This document shows positions 19,201 through 29,220 of a DNA stretch of 64,000 nucleotides, in pieces. The translations under genes were made by a program, and so were the position numbers. Position 1 is the stretch's first letter. Every line of letters begins with the position of its first letter. The notes under the pieces are model-generated. The model did no database searches and was not told the DNA's origin. It saw only the letters and a list, made by a program, of their open reading frames with translations. The stretch is taken from positions 434,001 through 498,000 of the forward strand of contig NZ_BJHV01000001.1 in assembly GCF_005405925.1 (NCBI RefSeq), in the 5' to 3' direction. This stretch comes from Streptomyces antimycoticus (GTDB taxonomy: Bacteria; Actinomycetota; Actinomycetes; Streptomycetales; Streptomycetaceae).

Positions 19201-19470
19201 TCAGGAGCCGGGCCGCTCGCGGTACAGCACCAAGTGCTCGTGGTAGAGCACGCCGTCGCGTACGTCACCCGTCGCGGTGAAGCCGGTGTCGTCGACGTAG
19301 TCGATATGGCTGCCCGTAATGGAGTAGCGGCCGGTGTACGCGCTGGCACGCCTGCCACGTGCCTCGTCGTAGCGACCGTCCGCACGCAGCTCCTGGCGGA
19401 TGTGGCCGTCCGCGGTGACCCACATGCCGACGACGTCGATGTCCGGGGCGTCCGCCGAATCCGTGGTCAT
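19201..19470 (-). CDS. Atu4866-domain protein
   Basis: This 89-residue protein belongs to the Atu4866 family of small beta-barrel proteins of unknown function. Recognisable stretches are VGMWVTADGHIRQEL, GRYDEARG, YTGRYSITGSHIDY, and DTGFTATGDVRDGVLYHE. Genes of this family are often next to SDR or antibiotic-monooxygenase genes and their regulators. ATG 19470 is used. It is the first gene of the leftward operon, 132 bases from the divergent XRE gene, so their promoters share that interval. Confidence 0.75.
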   Translation of the reverse strand: MTTDSADAPDIDVVGMWVTADGHIRQELRADGRYDEARGRRASAYTGRYSITGSHIDYVDDTGFTATGDVRDGVLYHEHLVLYRERPGS

Positions 19471-19602
19471 GGCAAACCTCTCGTTGGTGGGGTTGTCCTG
19501 CGCCACCGAGTCTGGGCAGTCCCCGAGAGGTCAACCAGGACGCCTTCTGCCTGGGTGCGGCACACCCAGGCACCTGGTCGGGGCGCCACGTAGCCTGAGG
19601 TC

Positions 19603-20454
19603 ATGGCTGACAACGACCTGGGAGATTTCCTGCGAAGCGGCAGGTCGGGGCTACGGCCCGAAGAGGTGGGGATGGCGAGGTACGGCACCCGCCGCGTTCC
19701 CGGGCTGCGCCGCGAGGAGGTCGCGGTGCTCGCCGGCATCAACGCCGACTACTACACCCGCCTGGAACAGGGCCGGGAGCGCCGCCCCTCCGCGCAGGTG
19801 CTCGACGCGCTCAGCCGTGCGCTGCGCCTCGACGACGACGCCCGGGGCCATCTGTACCGGCTCGCCGGCACGGTGCCCGACGACCCCGCCGGCCGCGTGC
19901 CCGACCAGGTCAACCCCGGGTTGCGGCAGCTGATGGACGGCTATCCGCACACGCCTGCCTTCGTGCTCAACCGAACCCTGGACATCCTCGCCACCAATGC
20001 GCTGGCCGACGCCCTCTACTCACCGTTCCATCCGGCGGACAACCTGGCCCGCATGGCCTTCGCGGACCCCGCGGGCCGCACCTTCTACCAGGACTGGGAC
20101 CGGGCGGCCCAGGCCACCGTGGCGAATCTGCGCCAGGCGGCGGGCTACGAGCCGGACAACCCGCGCCTGCACGGGCTCGTGGACACGCTCACCGAGAACA
20201 GCGCGGACTTCGCCCGCCTGTGGGGCAGCCACACCGTGCGCGGCAAGACCCAGGAGGCCAAGCGGTTCCTGCACCCCGACGTCGGCCCCCTCACCCTCAG
20301 CTACCAGGCGTTCGACGTGAGAGAGGCCCCGGGCCAGCAACTCGTCATCTACCACGCGGAGCCCGCCGGCAGCAGCGCGGAAGCCCTGCATCTGCTCGGC
20401 TCCATCCACGCGACCCGCACCCGGCCCTCCCCGCGCGGCGCGGACCGTACCTGA
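19603..20454 (+). CDS. XRE-family regulator with MmyB-like ligand-binding domain
   Basis: The 283-residue protein has an N-terminal helix-turn-helix (GLRREEVAVLAGINADYYTRLE, positions about 38-60) with the GRERRPS extension typical of this group. It is followed by a PAS-like MmyB ligand domain (about 100-265: FVLNRTLDILATNALADALY, FYQDWDRAAQATVANLR, LWGSHTVRGKTQEAKRFLHP). MmyB-type domains have been shown to bind fatty-acid-like ligands. It diverges from the Atu4866/MFS/SDR operon and is the obvious candidate to control it. Confidence 0.85.
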   Translation: MADNDLGDFLRSGRSGLRPEEVGMARYGTRRVPGLRREEVAVLAGINADYYTRLEQGRERRPSAQVLDALSRALRLDDDARGHLYRLAGTVPDDPAGRVPDQVNPGLRQLMDGYPHTPAFVLNRTLDILATNALADALYSPFHPADNLARMAFADPAGRTFYQDWDRAAQATVANLRQAAGYEPDNPRLHGLVDTLTENSADFARLWGSHTVRGKTQEAKRFLHPDVGPLTLSYQAFDVREAPGQQLVIYHAEPAGSSAEALHLLGSIHATRTRPSPRGADRT

Positions 20455-20481
20455 ACATGAGGCCGGGCACCCGCCGCAAGG

Positions 20482-20511
20482 GTGAGGGGCCGGTCGATGC
20501 CGGCCCCTCAC
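20482..20511. terminator. Bidirectional hairpin between XRE and GAPDH genes
   Basis: GTGAGGGGCCGG (20482-20493) pairs perfectly with CCGGCCCCTCAC (20500-20511) around a 6-base loop. It lies between two convergent stops. Confidence 0.75.
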
Positions 20512-20530
20512 GGTCAGTCAGTCCGCGTGT

Positions 20531-21648
<1,118 letters not shown>

Positions 21649-22596
21649 TCAGGCCGAAAAGGTGTGGCGGTACTCCGTCGGGGAGGTGCCGAGAATGCGG
21701 TGGAAGTGCAGACGCAGATTCGCGCCGGTGCCGAGGCCGACTCGGTCGGCGATCTGCTCCACGCCCAGATCGGTGCGTTCGAGCAGCTCGCGTGCCAGGT
21801 CCACCCGCGCCCGGAGCACCCACTGCATCGGTGTGTAGCCGGTGTCCTCCACGAACCGCCGCGAGAAGGTGCGCGCCGACACCCGTGCGTTGCGGGCGAG
21901 CGCTTCGAGGGTCAGCGGTTCGGCGAGGTGCGCCAGGGCCCACTCCCGTGTGCTCGCGAACAGGTCGCCCAGCGGCTCGGGCACACTCCGGGGGACGTAC
22001 TGCGCCTGGCCACCGCTGCGGTACGGCGCCGCCACCAGCCGTCTGGCCACGTGGTTGGAGAGCCCGACGCCCTGGTCGCGCCGCACCAGGTGCAGGCACA
22101 GGTCGATGCCGGATGCCGCACCCGCCGAGGTGAGCACGTCGCCCTCGTCCACGAACAGCACGTTCTCGTCCACCCGCACGAGCGGATGCCTCTCGGCGAG
22201 CGCCTTGGTGTAGTGCCAGTGGGTCGTCGCCCGCTTGCCGTCGAGCAGGCCCGTCGCGGCCAGCGCGAACGCTCCCGTCGAGATGGCCGCGAGCCGGGTT
22301 CCGCGCTCGTGGGCGGCCATGAGCGCGCTGACGACCGCTGCCGACGGTTCCGTGGTCGCCGGCTCCCGATAGCCGGGGATGAAGACGGTGTCGGCGTGCT
22401 CGAACGCCTCGAGCCCCTCGGCCACGTGATACGAGAGGCCGTCGCCGCCGGTCACCAGTCCGGGCGCGGCGCCGCACACCCGCACCTCGTACGGCATGCT
22501 CGGCCGGTTGGAGAACACCTGCGCGGGGATGCCGACGTCGAGTGGTTTGGCGCCTTCGAGCACGAGCACGGCGACATGGTGGTTCTTCCGGCTCAT
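21649..22596 (-). CDS. GlxA-type regulator (DJ-1/PfpI plus AraC)
   Basis: The 315-residue protein joins an N-terminal DJ-1/PfpI domain (HVAVLVLEGAKPLDVGIPAQVF; elbow AAISTGAFALAATGLLDG, with Ser-Thr where catalytic members have Cys) to a C-terminal AraC DNA-binding domain. The latter has two helix-turn-helix units: LTLEALARNARVSARTFSRRF and LGVEQIADRVGLGTGANLRLHF. Such regulators sense unknown small molecules and do not act as amidases. It lies 120 bases upstream of the gap gene in the same direction, which it may control. Confidence 0.85.
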   Translation of the reverse strand: MSRKNHHVAVLVLEGAKPLDVGIPAQVFSNRPSMPYEVRVCGAAPGLVTGGDGLSYHVAEGLEAFEHADTVFIPGYREPATTEPSAAVVSALMAAHERGTRLAAISTGAFALAATGLLDGKRATTHWHYTKALAERHPLVRVDENVLFVDEGDVLTSAGAASGIDLCLHLVRRDQGVGLSNHVARRLVAAPYRSGGQAQYVPRSVPEPLGDLFASTREWALAHLAEPLTLEALARNARVSARTFSRRFVEDTGYTPMQWVLRARVDLARELLERTDLGVEQIADRVGLGTGANLRLHFHRILGTSPTEYRHTFSA

Positions 22597-22669
22597 CGGG
22601 CTCCTTCGGCTCTCCCGCGATCGAACGGGCCTCCGCTCACACCCGTGACCTCGATGACGACTACCGCAA

Positions 22670-24547
22670 TCATCCTGCCACTGGCCGCCCGGGCATCTCG
22701 CCGTCCAGCACCCAGCTCAGGTCGTGCTCGGTGCGTTCCCGCGACCGGGCGCTGAGCTGATCGCCGATCCACATCTTGGTGGTGCGTGGCACCCTCGGAT
22801 GGGCTACAAGTGCTTCCAGATCCTGGCGGGTTGCCGCGTACGACCGGCGGATCGCGCAGCTCACCAGCCCCAGCGCGTACCGCTCCGGAAAGACCACGTG
22901 GTCGGCGTCGTCCTCCGGACCAGGCTCCTTGAGGTGCTCCCACAGTGTCCGGTACACGGCCGGAGAACCGTGGTCGAAGACGCTGTCCATCGCGCCACGG
23001 AGCGCCTTCGCGAGGTGGTTCTCCGCGGCGCGGCCCTGCTGGGAGGCGACGGCCGCGCCGATGACCCGGATCAGCAGCTCGGCGGCGGGTGCGGCGCCGT
23101 GTGCGGTGCTGAGCCGGCATACCAGCCGGCCGAGCCCGCTGATCAGCCCGGCGTCGGTCGGTGGCGCGAAGGCCAGGTCGAGGGCCGTGGTGAGGGCCGA
23201 TGGGGTGAGCGGGCCGGACTCGCAGGCGGCGTGGAACAGGGCCTTGCGGGCGGCGTTGCGGGTACTGGCCGACGCGTCGTCGAGGCGGGGGATGTCTCCC
23301 GCGGCGTCGAACACCAGCTCCGAGAGGAAGGCGTGTGCCGTGGCGTACTGGGCGGGTTCGCGCGCGGCGACGGTTCCCACCAGTCCGAGGAAGGCCGCCC
23401 GGGTCTTCTGGTCGGAGAAGGTGCCGTACCGCGGCTGGAGTTGGGCCAGGTCGGGGGCGGGGAGAGTGCCGACCGACACGGAGCACTCCCAGAGCGTGAG
23501 TGCCTGGCGCTGCCGCTTGCCGCTGTTGCCCTCGGCGATTTCATCCGCGATCAGCCCGGTGAGAGCCGGCGCCGAGGCCCGTAGCGCCCCCAGCACCCGC
23601 TCGTGGGCGAGGGGCGGCAGCGGGCCGGTGCCCTTCTTGGCCCGGCCGGTGGTGAGGGCCTCCAGGAGCACGGTGTCGGCGTCCATGAGCGACAGGTTCA
23701 CCAGCAGGCCGATGTGGCGCTCGGTGTGCAGACCGGAGTCCGTGACGGCCCGGTGCAGGGAGCGGCGGACGAGGTTCCGGGCGGCCGCGGGGGCGGTCGT
23801 CGCCTTCTCGATCCTGCTCACCGCGGTGGGGTGGCCGCCGAGCGCGGCCGGCAGGAGGAGCGTCGCCAGGCCGTCCTGGGACAGCCACAGGTCGGAGTCG
23901 GCGTCCCAGCCGGAGTGTTCCAGGACCTGCCGGACACGGTGCGGGGGAACGTCGCGGTGGGCGAGGATCCGGCGGGCGACCAGCGCTCGCCGCCGCGGGG
24001 GCGTGACGGGCTGGTTCTCGGGGCAGGGCAGGGCCTTCAGCATGACCGCGAGCCGGTGTACGAGGCTCTCCGCGGCGGCGCAGTCGGCGCTGAGCAACTG
24101 GGGGAAGACCATCCGGTGCTGCAGTGCGTGGAGCGCTCCTTGCCCGGTCATCTCCAGACAGCGGTCGAGGGTGGCCTCGATGGCCCAGTGGCCGTGCGGC
24201 AGCGTGGCCAGGACCGCTGCGGCGGCGATGAGTCCGGCGTTGCCCGCGGTGTCGTGGTCGTCCGCTTCGAGCAGCGCCACGGCATGGTCGAGGCGGTGCG
24301 TCCAGGGGTGGGTCCCGGGAGCCGGCCCGCCGTCGGGGCCGTGAGCGCCGTCGGCGGCAAGCCCATGGTCACCGGGAAGTCCGTGGTCGTGGGTCCATGA
24401 CGCGGCCAGCACCCTGGCCAGGGCCGATTGGAAGAGCTCGACGTCGTACGACTTCGGAGCGACGCGCACACGCTTCAGACGCTCCTGGACGGCGGCCGCC
24501 CACTCCGGCGAGCCCAGTGTCTCCCAGTGCCGGGCCCACAGGGTCAT
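22670..24547 (-). CDS. C-terminal helical-repeat part of the PNP-STAND protein (or a coupled partner)
   Basis: These 625 codons encode an alpha-helical repeat region without a family that I recognise. It is dense in Ala/Leu helices (for example ARVLAASWTHDHGL, LVNLSLMDADTVLLEAL, AARKALFHAACE) and has a His-rich insert near residue 60. STAND proteins typically end in such sensor repeats. As given, it overlaps the preceding frame by four bases. Adding one G at the run 24572-24575 instead joins ALSRG to LAELASGVMTLWARHWE smoothly, without a stop. I therefore infer that it is the sensor end of the same large protein. If separate, it is a translationally coupled partner. Confidence 0.6.
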   Translation of the reverse strand: MTLWARHWETLGSPEWAAAVQERLKRVRVAPKSYDVELFQSALARVLAASWTHDHGLPGDHGLAADGAHGPDGGPAPGTHPWTHRLDHAVALLEADDHDTAGNAGLIAAAAVLATLPHGHWAIEATLDRCLEMTGQGALHALQHRMVFPQLLSADCAAAESLVHRLAVMLKALPCPENQPVTPPRRRALVARRILAHRDVPPHRVRQVLEHSGWDADSDLWLSQDGLATLLLPAALGGHPTAVSRIEKATTAPAAARNLVRRSLHRAVTDSGLHTERHIGLLVNLSLMDADTVLLEALTTGRAKKGTGPLPPLAHERVLGALRASAPALTGLIADEIAEGNSGKRQRQALTLWECSVSVGTLPAPDLAQLQPRYGTFSDQKTRAAFLGLVGTVAAREPAQYATAHAFLSELVFDAAGDIPRLDDASASTRNAARKALFHAACESGPLTPSALTTALDLAFAPPTDAGLISGLGRLVCRLSTAHGAAPAAELLIRVIGAAVASQQGRAAENHLAKALRGAMDSVFDHGSPAVYRTLWEHLKEPGPEDDADHVVFPERYALGLVSCAIRRSYAATRQDLEALVAHPRVPRTTKMWIGDQLSARSRERTEHDLSWVLDGEMPGRPVAG

Positions 24548-25962
24548 GACGCCTGATGCCAGCTCCGCCAGCCCCGGGACAGGGCGAAGTCGAGCATCTC
24601 CATGAGGCCCTTCCGGGCGGATGCCACATCGACGTGTGACGTCAGCACGAGCAGCCGAGGCAGGACCTCGATACCCGCGCCGCCCCTACGGCGCCCGGTC
24701 AGTTCCCGTACGCAGCCCCAGTCGGCCAGGGCGGCATGGACCGTGACCGAGTTCTGGGCGGCCAGCCGTTCCAGCGCTTCGAGCACGGCCTCCCGCAGGC
24801 TGGGCTCCCTTCTCTCCCACAGCCCGCGGAGCTGCGGCAGGAGGGCGTCGACGTCCGTGTCGCGCACGGTCGGGGCCAGGACCGCGTACCGCCGGGCGAC
24901 ACCGTGCGGCGCCGTCGCGAGCAGCGGCTCGACGGACACGCCCACGGCCGGGTTCCGCGCCGCGACGGCCACGGCGACGGTGTGCAGGATGACGGCGTCC
25001 GTGTGCGCCGCCATCCGCATCAACGTGTCCCGTACCGGGCCGCGATATCTCTCGGACCCGGCGGCGAGCATGAGGAGCTGTTCGAGGATCGCCCCGACGA
25101 AGAAGTCACGGGGATGGGACCCGACCCACTCGCACAGCGACCGCAGCGCTCGTTGCCCGCTGAGGTGCAGCAGGCCACGCGCGGCCGCGTACTCGAACAT
25201 GGTCTGGTGGAAGAAGTGGATATCGTCCGAGGCTCCCCTGGCCAGGACGCCCCGGTCGATCAGCAGCTCCAGGGACGACCGGACGCGGGCCGGTTCGTAC
25301 GGCCACGAGGGGCGTGGGCCGCCGTGCGCCGAGGTGAGTCGCTCGACCAGCTCCTCGCGTGACAGCTCGGTCCGGCCGGCCGACATCAGCACGACGGCGA
25401 TCGCGCCGGTGAGCGAGGAGAGGTCCTCCGGCGCCGTGGCGCTCTGGTTGCCGTGATGGCGGCGGTCGGTGACGACCCGGTGGTCCCAGTAGCGGCGGTA
25501 GAGGCCGGTGGCGTCCATCTCGGCGCTGGGGAACGCGCCGTCGTCCCGGGCGAGTTCGAACAGCAGCCGCAACTGGAGCGGGCTTCTGCACACCTCGCGC
25601 ACCGGCAGTCCGCGGGCGACGGGCTCCATCAGCCTCCGTACCCGTGCCTCGTCGTCCCGGGGGACGGCGTCGGGGCAGTAGAGCGCGGCGTGTCCACGGA
25701 TGGCGTGAGGGATCTCGCTGTCGTCGTACGGACCCAGCGACATCCGGACGAAGCCGGTGCGCAGCCGATTCGCCTCCTCCGGCCGGGAGGTCAGCACCAG
25801 GCGGACACCGGCGGCGGCGAGGTCCTCGCACAGATCGAGCAGCGTCATCTCGTGGTAGTCGTCGTGCAGCAGCAGATCGGCGGTGTCGAGCAGCACGACC
25901 GGTGTACGCCCCCGCGTCCGGGCGTGCGTCGCCCCGGACACCACGGTCGCGGGGGTCAGCAT
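24544..25962 (-). CDS. Middle part of the PNP-STAND NTPase (Walker B, winged-helix and arm regions)
   Basis: This segment starts just before Walker B (TPVVLLDTADLLLHDD), continues with the sensor motif RLVLTSRPEE, and then has GLPVREVCRSPLQLRLLFEL, a winged-helix-like stretch ending DIHFFHQTMFEYAAARGLLHL, and helical arms. The FHQTMFEYAAA signature is typical of STAND/NACHT-like ATPases after the nucleotide domain. Walker A is in the upstream segment, in the same frame, separated by one TGA at 25981-25983. Three CCCC runs on the coding strand surround this stop. Adding one C to each replaces the stop and gives an uninterrupted LLRPLSGAPGTPMLTPATVV. The split of Walker A from Walker B makes two independent proteins unlikely. 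Confidence 0.7.
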   Translation of the reverse strand: MLTPATVVSGATHARTRGRTPVVLLDTADLLLHDDYHEMTLLDLCEDLAAAGVRLVLTSRPEEANRLRTGFVRMSLGPYDDSEIPHAIRGHAALYCPDAVPRDDEARVRRLMEPVARGLPVREVCRSPLQLRLLFELARDDGAFPSAEMDATGLYRRYWDHRVVTDRRHHGNQSATAPEDLSSLTGAIAVVLMSAGRTELSREELVERLTSAHGGPRPSWPYEPARVRSSLELLIDRGVLARGASDDIHFFHQTMFEYAAARGLLHLSGQRALRSLCEWVGSHPRDFFVGAILEQLLMLAAGSERYRGPVRDTLMRMAAHTDAVILHTVAVAVAARNPAVGVSVEPLLATAPHGVARRYAVLAPTVRDTDVDALLPQLRGLWERREPSLREAVLEALERLAAQNSVTVHAALADWGCVRELTGRRRGGAGIEVLPRLLVLTSHVDVASARKGLMEMLDFALSRGWRSWHQAS

Positions 25963-25980
25963 GGGGTTCCGGGGCGCCGC

Positions 25981-27204
25981 TCAGGGGCGCAGCAGCCAGG
26001 CGGCGTTCACCAGGAAGACCTCGGCGTCCTCCAGGGCGGTCAGATCCCGGGCGAGGCCCCACAACAGGCTGCTCTTGCCGTTCCCGGCGTCCCCGGTGAC
26101 CAGGACCGCCTTCGGATCACCGTCGTAGAGGGCCTCCATCACCCGGTCCTGGACGGCGCGCCGCACGTAGAGTCCGCCGCTGAGCTGCGGCGGGGAGCCG
26201 GTGCCCCGGTCCGGGCGGGGGGAGTCCACGAGGTCCAGGTCATCCGACAATCTCCGCGCCCAGCGCAGGAGTTGGCGGTGTGCGTCCGGGCCGGCGTCGT
26301 CCGGTGTGGTTCCCGCATCCGGATGTGGCAGCGGAGCAGAGGGCGGAGCGGGAGCCGGAGCGGACGGCTCGTCCGGGAATCGTCCGGGTGCCGGGCCCAT
26401 GGGAGCCCCCGGCCCCGGTGGGGCCGGATCGCCGCCGGGCGGCAGTTCACGGAGGACGGAGAAGGCGAAGGCGGCGGCGTTGCGCGCCGCGCGGGACTGC
26501 CAGCCCTCGGCATCGGCGTCGTACTTCTCCCCGTCGGCCCGGTCGCTGATACCGCGGACGATCAGTGCGGGCAGCGCGGCGTTGAGGTGGGCGGCCTGCG
26601 CCACGCCCGCGCCCTCCATCTCGATGGCGGCGGCGTCCTGGTAGTTGCGGCGAAGTTGCCGTCTCAGCGGCGAGTCCGCCGAGTTCAGGACGACCTCCCC
26701 GGCGGCCACGGGCTTGAGGTGGACGGCCGGACGGGAGGCGCCGGGCGGGCGTTCCGGCAGCAGCCCGGTCCAGGAACCGGACCTGCGGGCGAAGCGAGCG
26801 AGCTGGTCGAGTTCCTGACGCACCGGCCAGACCCTCGGGCGGGAGTGGAATGCGCCGTCCTCGTCCTTGCCACCGTGGTACGCGTACACATGGGTGGCCA
26901 CGACGACGTCCCCGAGCTCGATATCGCCCTTGAGCGCCCCGGCCACCCCGACGAATGCCACGGCGCGCGGGCGGAACATGGCGATCGCCCGCTCGGTCAG
27001 CACGGCCGCGCCCTGGTTGCCGTCGCCGAGTTCGGCGAGCGCCACCCGCCACGGCGTACCGTCGAGCCGTCCCACCTCGAACAGGGTGCCGCTCCGGTGG
27101 AGTTGCGGCCGCGGATCGACCAGGTGTGCCCGAACCGCCTCGTACTCCACGTCCAGTGCGGTCAGCACGACAAGCGAGTCGCTGTGCTGCCCGGTGCTCT
27201 CCAC
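25981..27204 (-). CDS. N-terminal part of the PNP-STAND NTPase (nucleosidase effector plus Walker A)
   Basis: Residues 1-245 form a purine-nucleosidase/phosphorylase (PNP/MTAN) domain. It has SLVVLTALDVEYEAV, the phosphate/ribose strand AVAFVGVAGALKGDIELGD, VVVATHVYAYHGGK, and the catalytic region AAIEMEGAGVAQAAH with ALIVRGISDRADGE (Glu and Asp present). A Pro-rich linker (about 250-310) leads to LYVRRAVQDRVMEAL and Walker A VLVTGDAGNGKSSLLWGL. PNP domains are known effectors in STAND, CBASS and Detocs anti-phage systems, some destroying ATP. GTG 27204 has GGGGAGAC upstream. Together with the next two segments it would be a protein of about 1,512 residues that senses a trigger with its C-terminal repeats. 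Confidence 0.8.
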   Translation of the reverse strand: MESTGQHSDSLVVLTALDVEYEAVRAHLVDPRPQLHRSGTLFEVGRLDGTPWRVALAELGDGNQGAAVLTERAIAMFRPRAVAFVGVAGALKGDIELGDVVVATHVYAYHGGKDEDGAFHSRPRVWPVRQELDQLARFARRSGSWTGLLPERPPGASRPAVHLKPVAAGEVVLNSADSPLRRQLRRNYQDAAAIEMEGAGVAQAAHLNAALPALIVRGISDRADGEKYDADAEGWQSRAARNAAAFAFSVLRELPPGGDPAPPGPGAPMGPAPGRFPDEPSAPAPAPPSAPLPHPDAGTTPDDAGPDAHRQLLRWARRLSDDLDLVDSPRPDRGTGSPPQLSGGLYVRRAVQDRVMEALYDGDPKAVLVTGDAGNGKSSLLWGLARDLTALEDAEVFLVNAAWLLRP

Positions 27205-27360
27205 GTCTCCCCCCGGCCACGGTCGACCCTGGTGCGGCCCGCGGGCGAAATGCTACCGTCCGCCGGACTCCGGGGGCCGCGACCGGCGGGAGAGGTGAAC
27301 CCCGACGGGAGTACGAGTCGCCGGACGGGCCGGTACCGCCGGGCGGCGGCGGATGCTTGG

Positions 27361-28455
27361 ATGCGCGGTATGGATCTGTCCCGTACGGGCGCTTCTGCCC
27401 CGAGGCCGACGGCTGTGCCTCCCTTCGACCCCGAACTGAGTGCCGCGCTGGAGTCCTTGGGCAAGGGGCCCAGAGAGCCGGTCACTCCCGCGAATCTCGC
27501 GGCCCGGCAGGAGCGGGACGCCGCGACCCGGCCCAGGCCGACGGCCGAGGACCTCCGGGCCGATGGCCGTTTCGAGGTGGCGGAGCTGACCGTTCCGGGG
27601 CTGGGGGACGGCCCCGATGTCACGCTGGTGAGTGTGCGGCCCGCCGGGCGGGAAGGGCCGCTGCCGCTGCTGTACTACATGCACGGCGGCGCGATGATCA
27701 TGGGCAACGCATGGTCGGTGCTGCCGCGGATCCTTCGCGAGTGGGTCCTCCCGCTGGACATGGCCGTCATCTCGGTCGAGTACCGGCTGGCACCGCGCAC
27801 GCGGTACCCCGGACCGCTGGAGGACTGCTACGCGGGACTTCTCTGGGCCACCGGGCACGCGGCCGAACTGGGCATCGACGCGGACCGCGTCATCATCGGC
27901 GGGAAGAGCGCCGGCGGCGGCCTCGCCGCGGCCCTCGCCCTGCTGGTCCGCGACCGCGGCGGTCCCGGCATCCTCGGGCAGTTGCTGCTGTGCCCGATGC
28001 TGGACGACCGCGGGTGCACGTTCTCCAGCCACCAGATGTCGGGCCTCGGAATGTGGGATCTCATCTCCCATGAGACCGCCTGGAAAGCACTGCTGGGTGA
28101 CCGCTACGGCGCGGCGGACCTTCCGCCCTATGCGGCCCCTGCCCGCGCCACGGACCTATCGGATCTTCCCCCGGCGTTCATCGACGTCGGCTCGGCGGAG
28201 ATGTTCCGCGATGAGGACGTGGCGTACGCGAACGCGATCTGGCGGGCCGGTGGCCAGGCCGAACTGCATGTATGGCCCGGCGCCTACCACGGTTTCGACG
28301 GCTTGGCACCGCGGGCGGCCATCAGCAAGGACGCACGCGACGCCCGTACCCGCTGGCTGAGGCGCCTCCTCGATCACTCCAGGAGCACAGAGCCGCTGCC
28401 CGGGGATCCCCGGGCCCCGGGGCAAAAACAGTGGACATCGCGTCCCCTGCGGTGA
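27361..28455 (+). CDS. Alpha/beta hydrolase, hormone-sensitive-lipase family
   Basis: The 364-residue esterase has the HSL-family oxyanion motif YYMHGGAMIMG, the nucleophile elbow IIGGKSAGGGLAAAL, the acid in FIDVGSAEMFRDED and the histidine in WPGAYHGFDG. It should hydrolyse short-chain esters or lactones in the cytoplasm; no signal peptide is present. I use ATG 27361 (ATG 27370 is equally possible); the open frame upstream of it is antisense to the PNP gene. A methyltransferase gene follows after 11 bases. Confidence 0.85.
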   Translation: MRGMDLSRTGASAPRPTAVPPFDPELSAALESLGKGPREPVTPANLAARQERDAATRPRPTAEDLRADGRFEVAELTVPGLGDGPDVTLVSVRPAGREGPLPLLYYMHGGAMIMGNAWSVLPRILREWVLPLDMAVISVEYRLAPRTRYPGPLEDCYAGLLWATGHAAELGIDADRVIIGGKSAGGGLAAALALLVRDRGGPGILGQLLLCPMLDDRGCTFSSHQMSGLGMWDLISHETAWKALLGDRYGAADLPPYAAPARATDLSDLPPAFIDVGSAEMFRDEDVAYANAIWRAGGQAELHVWPGAYHGFDGLAPRAAISKDARDARTRWLRRLLDHSRSTEPLPGDPRAPGQKQWTSRPLR

Positions 28456-28466
28456 ATGGTGACGGT

Positions 28467-29207
28467 ATGAACCAGGAGGAGATCTGGGACGTCGACGCCG
28501 CCCAGCGCTATGACACGCCCGGCACAGGCATGTTCGCGCCCGAGATCCTGCAGCCGGCCGTGGACCGGCTGGCTGAGCTCGCGGGCGGCGGAGCGGCGCT
28601 CGAATTCGCCATCGGCACCGGCCGGGTGGCCGTCCCGCTCGCCGAACGAGGGGTCCCTGTCACCGGGATCGAGCTGTCGCTTCCGATGATCCGTCAACTG
28701 CGTACCAGGGCGGACGAAGCGACGATCCCCGTGATCGTGGGCGACATGGCGACTTCCGTGGCTCCCGGGGAGTACACCCTCGTCTATCTCGTCTACAACA
28801 CCATCTCCAACCTGCTCACCCAAGCCGAGCAGGTGGAGTGCTTCCGCAACGCCGCCCGCCATCTCGGGCCCGGTGGCAGGTTCGTGATCGAACTCTGGGT
28901 GCCCGAGCTGCGCAAGCTCCCGCCGGGCCAGACCGGCACCATCTGGCAAACCGAGCCCGGCTATATCGGACTGGACACCTACGACGTACTGCGCCAGCAC
29001 GTCGTCTCGCACCACTTCCGGTTCGACGACAGCAAGCAGGCTCGGCTGACCCGCAGTCCGCACCGGTACATCTGGCCTGCCGAACTCGACCTCATGGCTC
29101 AGCTGGCCGGATTCGAGCTGGAGACCAGGCACGCGGACTGGACCGGCGCCGAATTCACCGCCGAGTCGCGCTCTCATGTCTCCGTCTACCGCATCCCGCC
29201 GAACTGA
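28467..29207 (+). CDS. Class I SAM-dependent methyltransferase
   Basis: The 246-residue protein has a methyltransferase fold. The SAM loop is ALEFAIGTGRVAVPLAERG, then GIELSLPMIRQLR (acidic end of strand 2), VGDMATSVAPGEYTLVYLVYN, and the post-core HLGPGGRFVIELWVPEL. The substrate is unknown. ATG 28467 starts 11 bases after the esterase stop, so the two probably form an operon. A small membrane protein gene begins 13 bases further on. Confidence 0.85.
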   Translation: MNQEEIWDVDAAQRYDTPGTGMFAPEILQPAVDRLAELAGGGAALEFAIGTGRVAVPLAERGVPVTGIELSLPMIRQLRTRADEATIPVIVGDMATSVAPGEYTLVYLVYNTISNLLTQAEQVECFRNAARHLGPGGRFVIELWVPELRKLPPGQTGTIWQTEPGYIGLDTYDVLRQHVVSHHFRFDDSKQARLTRSPHRYIWPAELDLMAQLAGFELETRHADWTGAEFTAESRSHVSVYRIPPN

Positions 29208-29220
29208 GCGTGCGGAGCGG

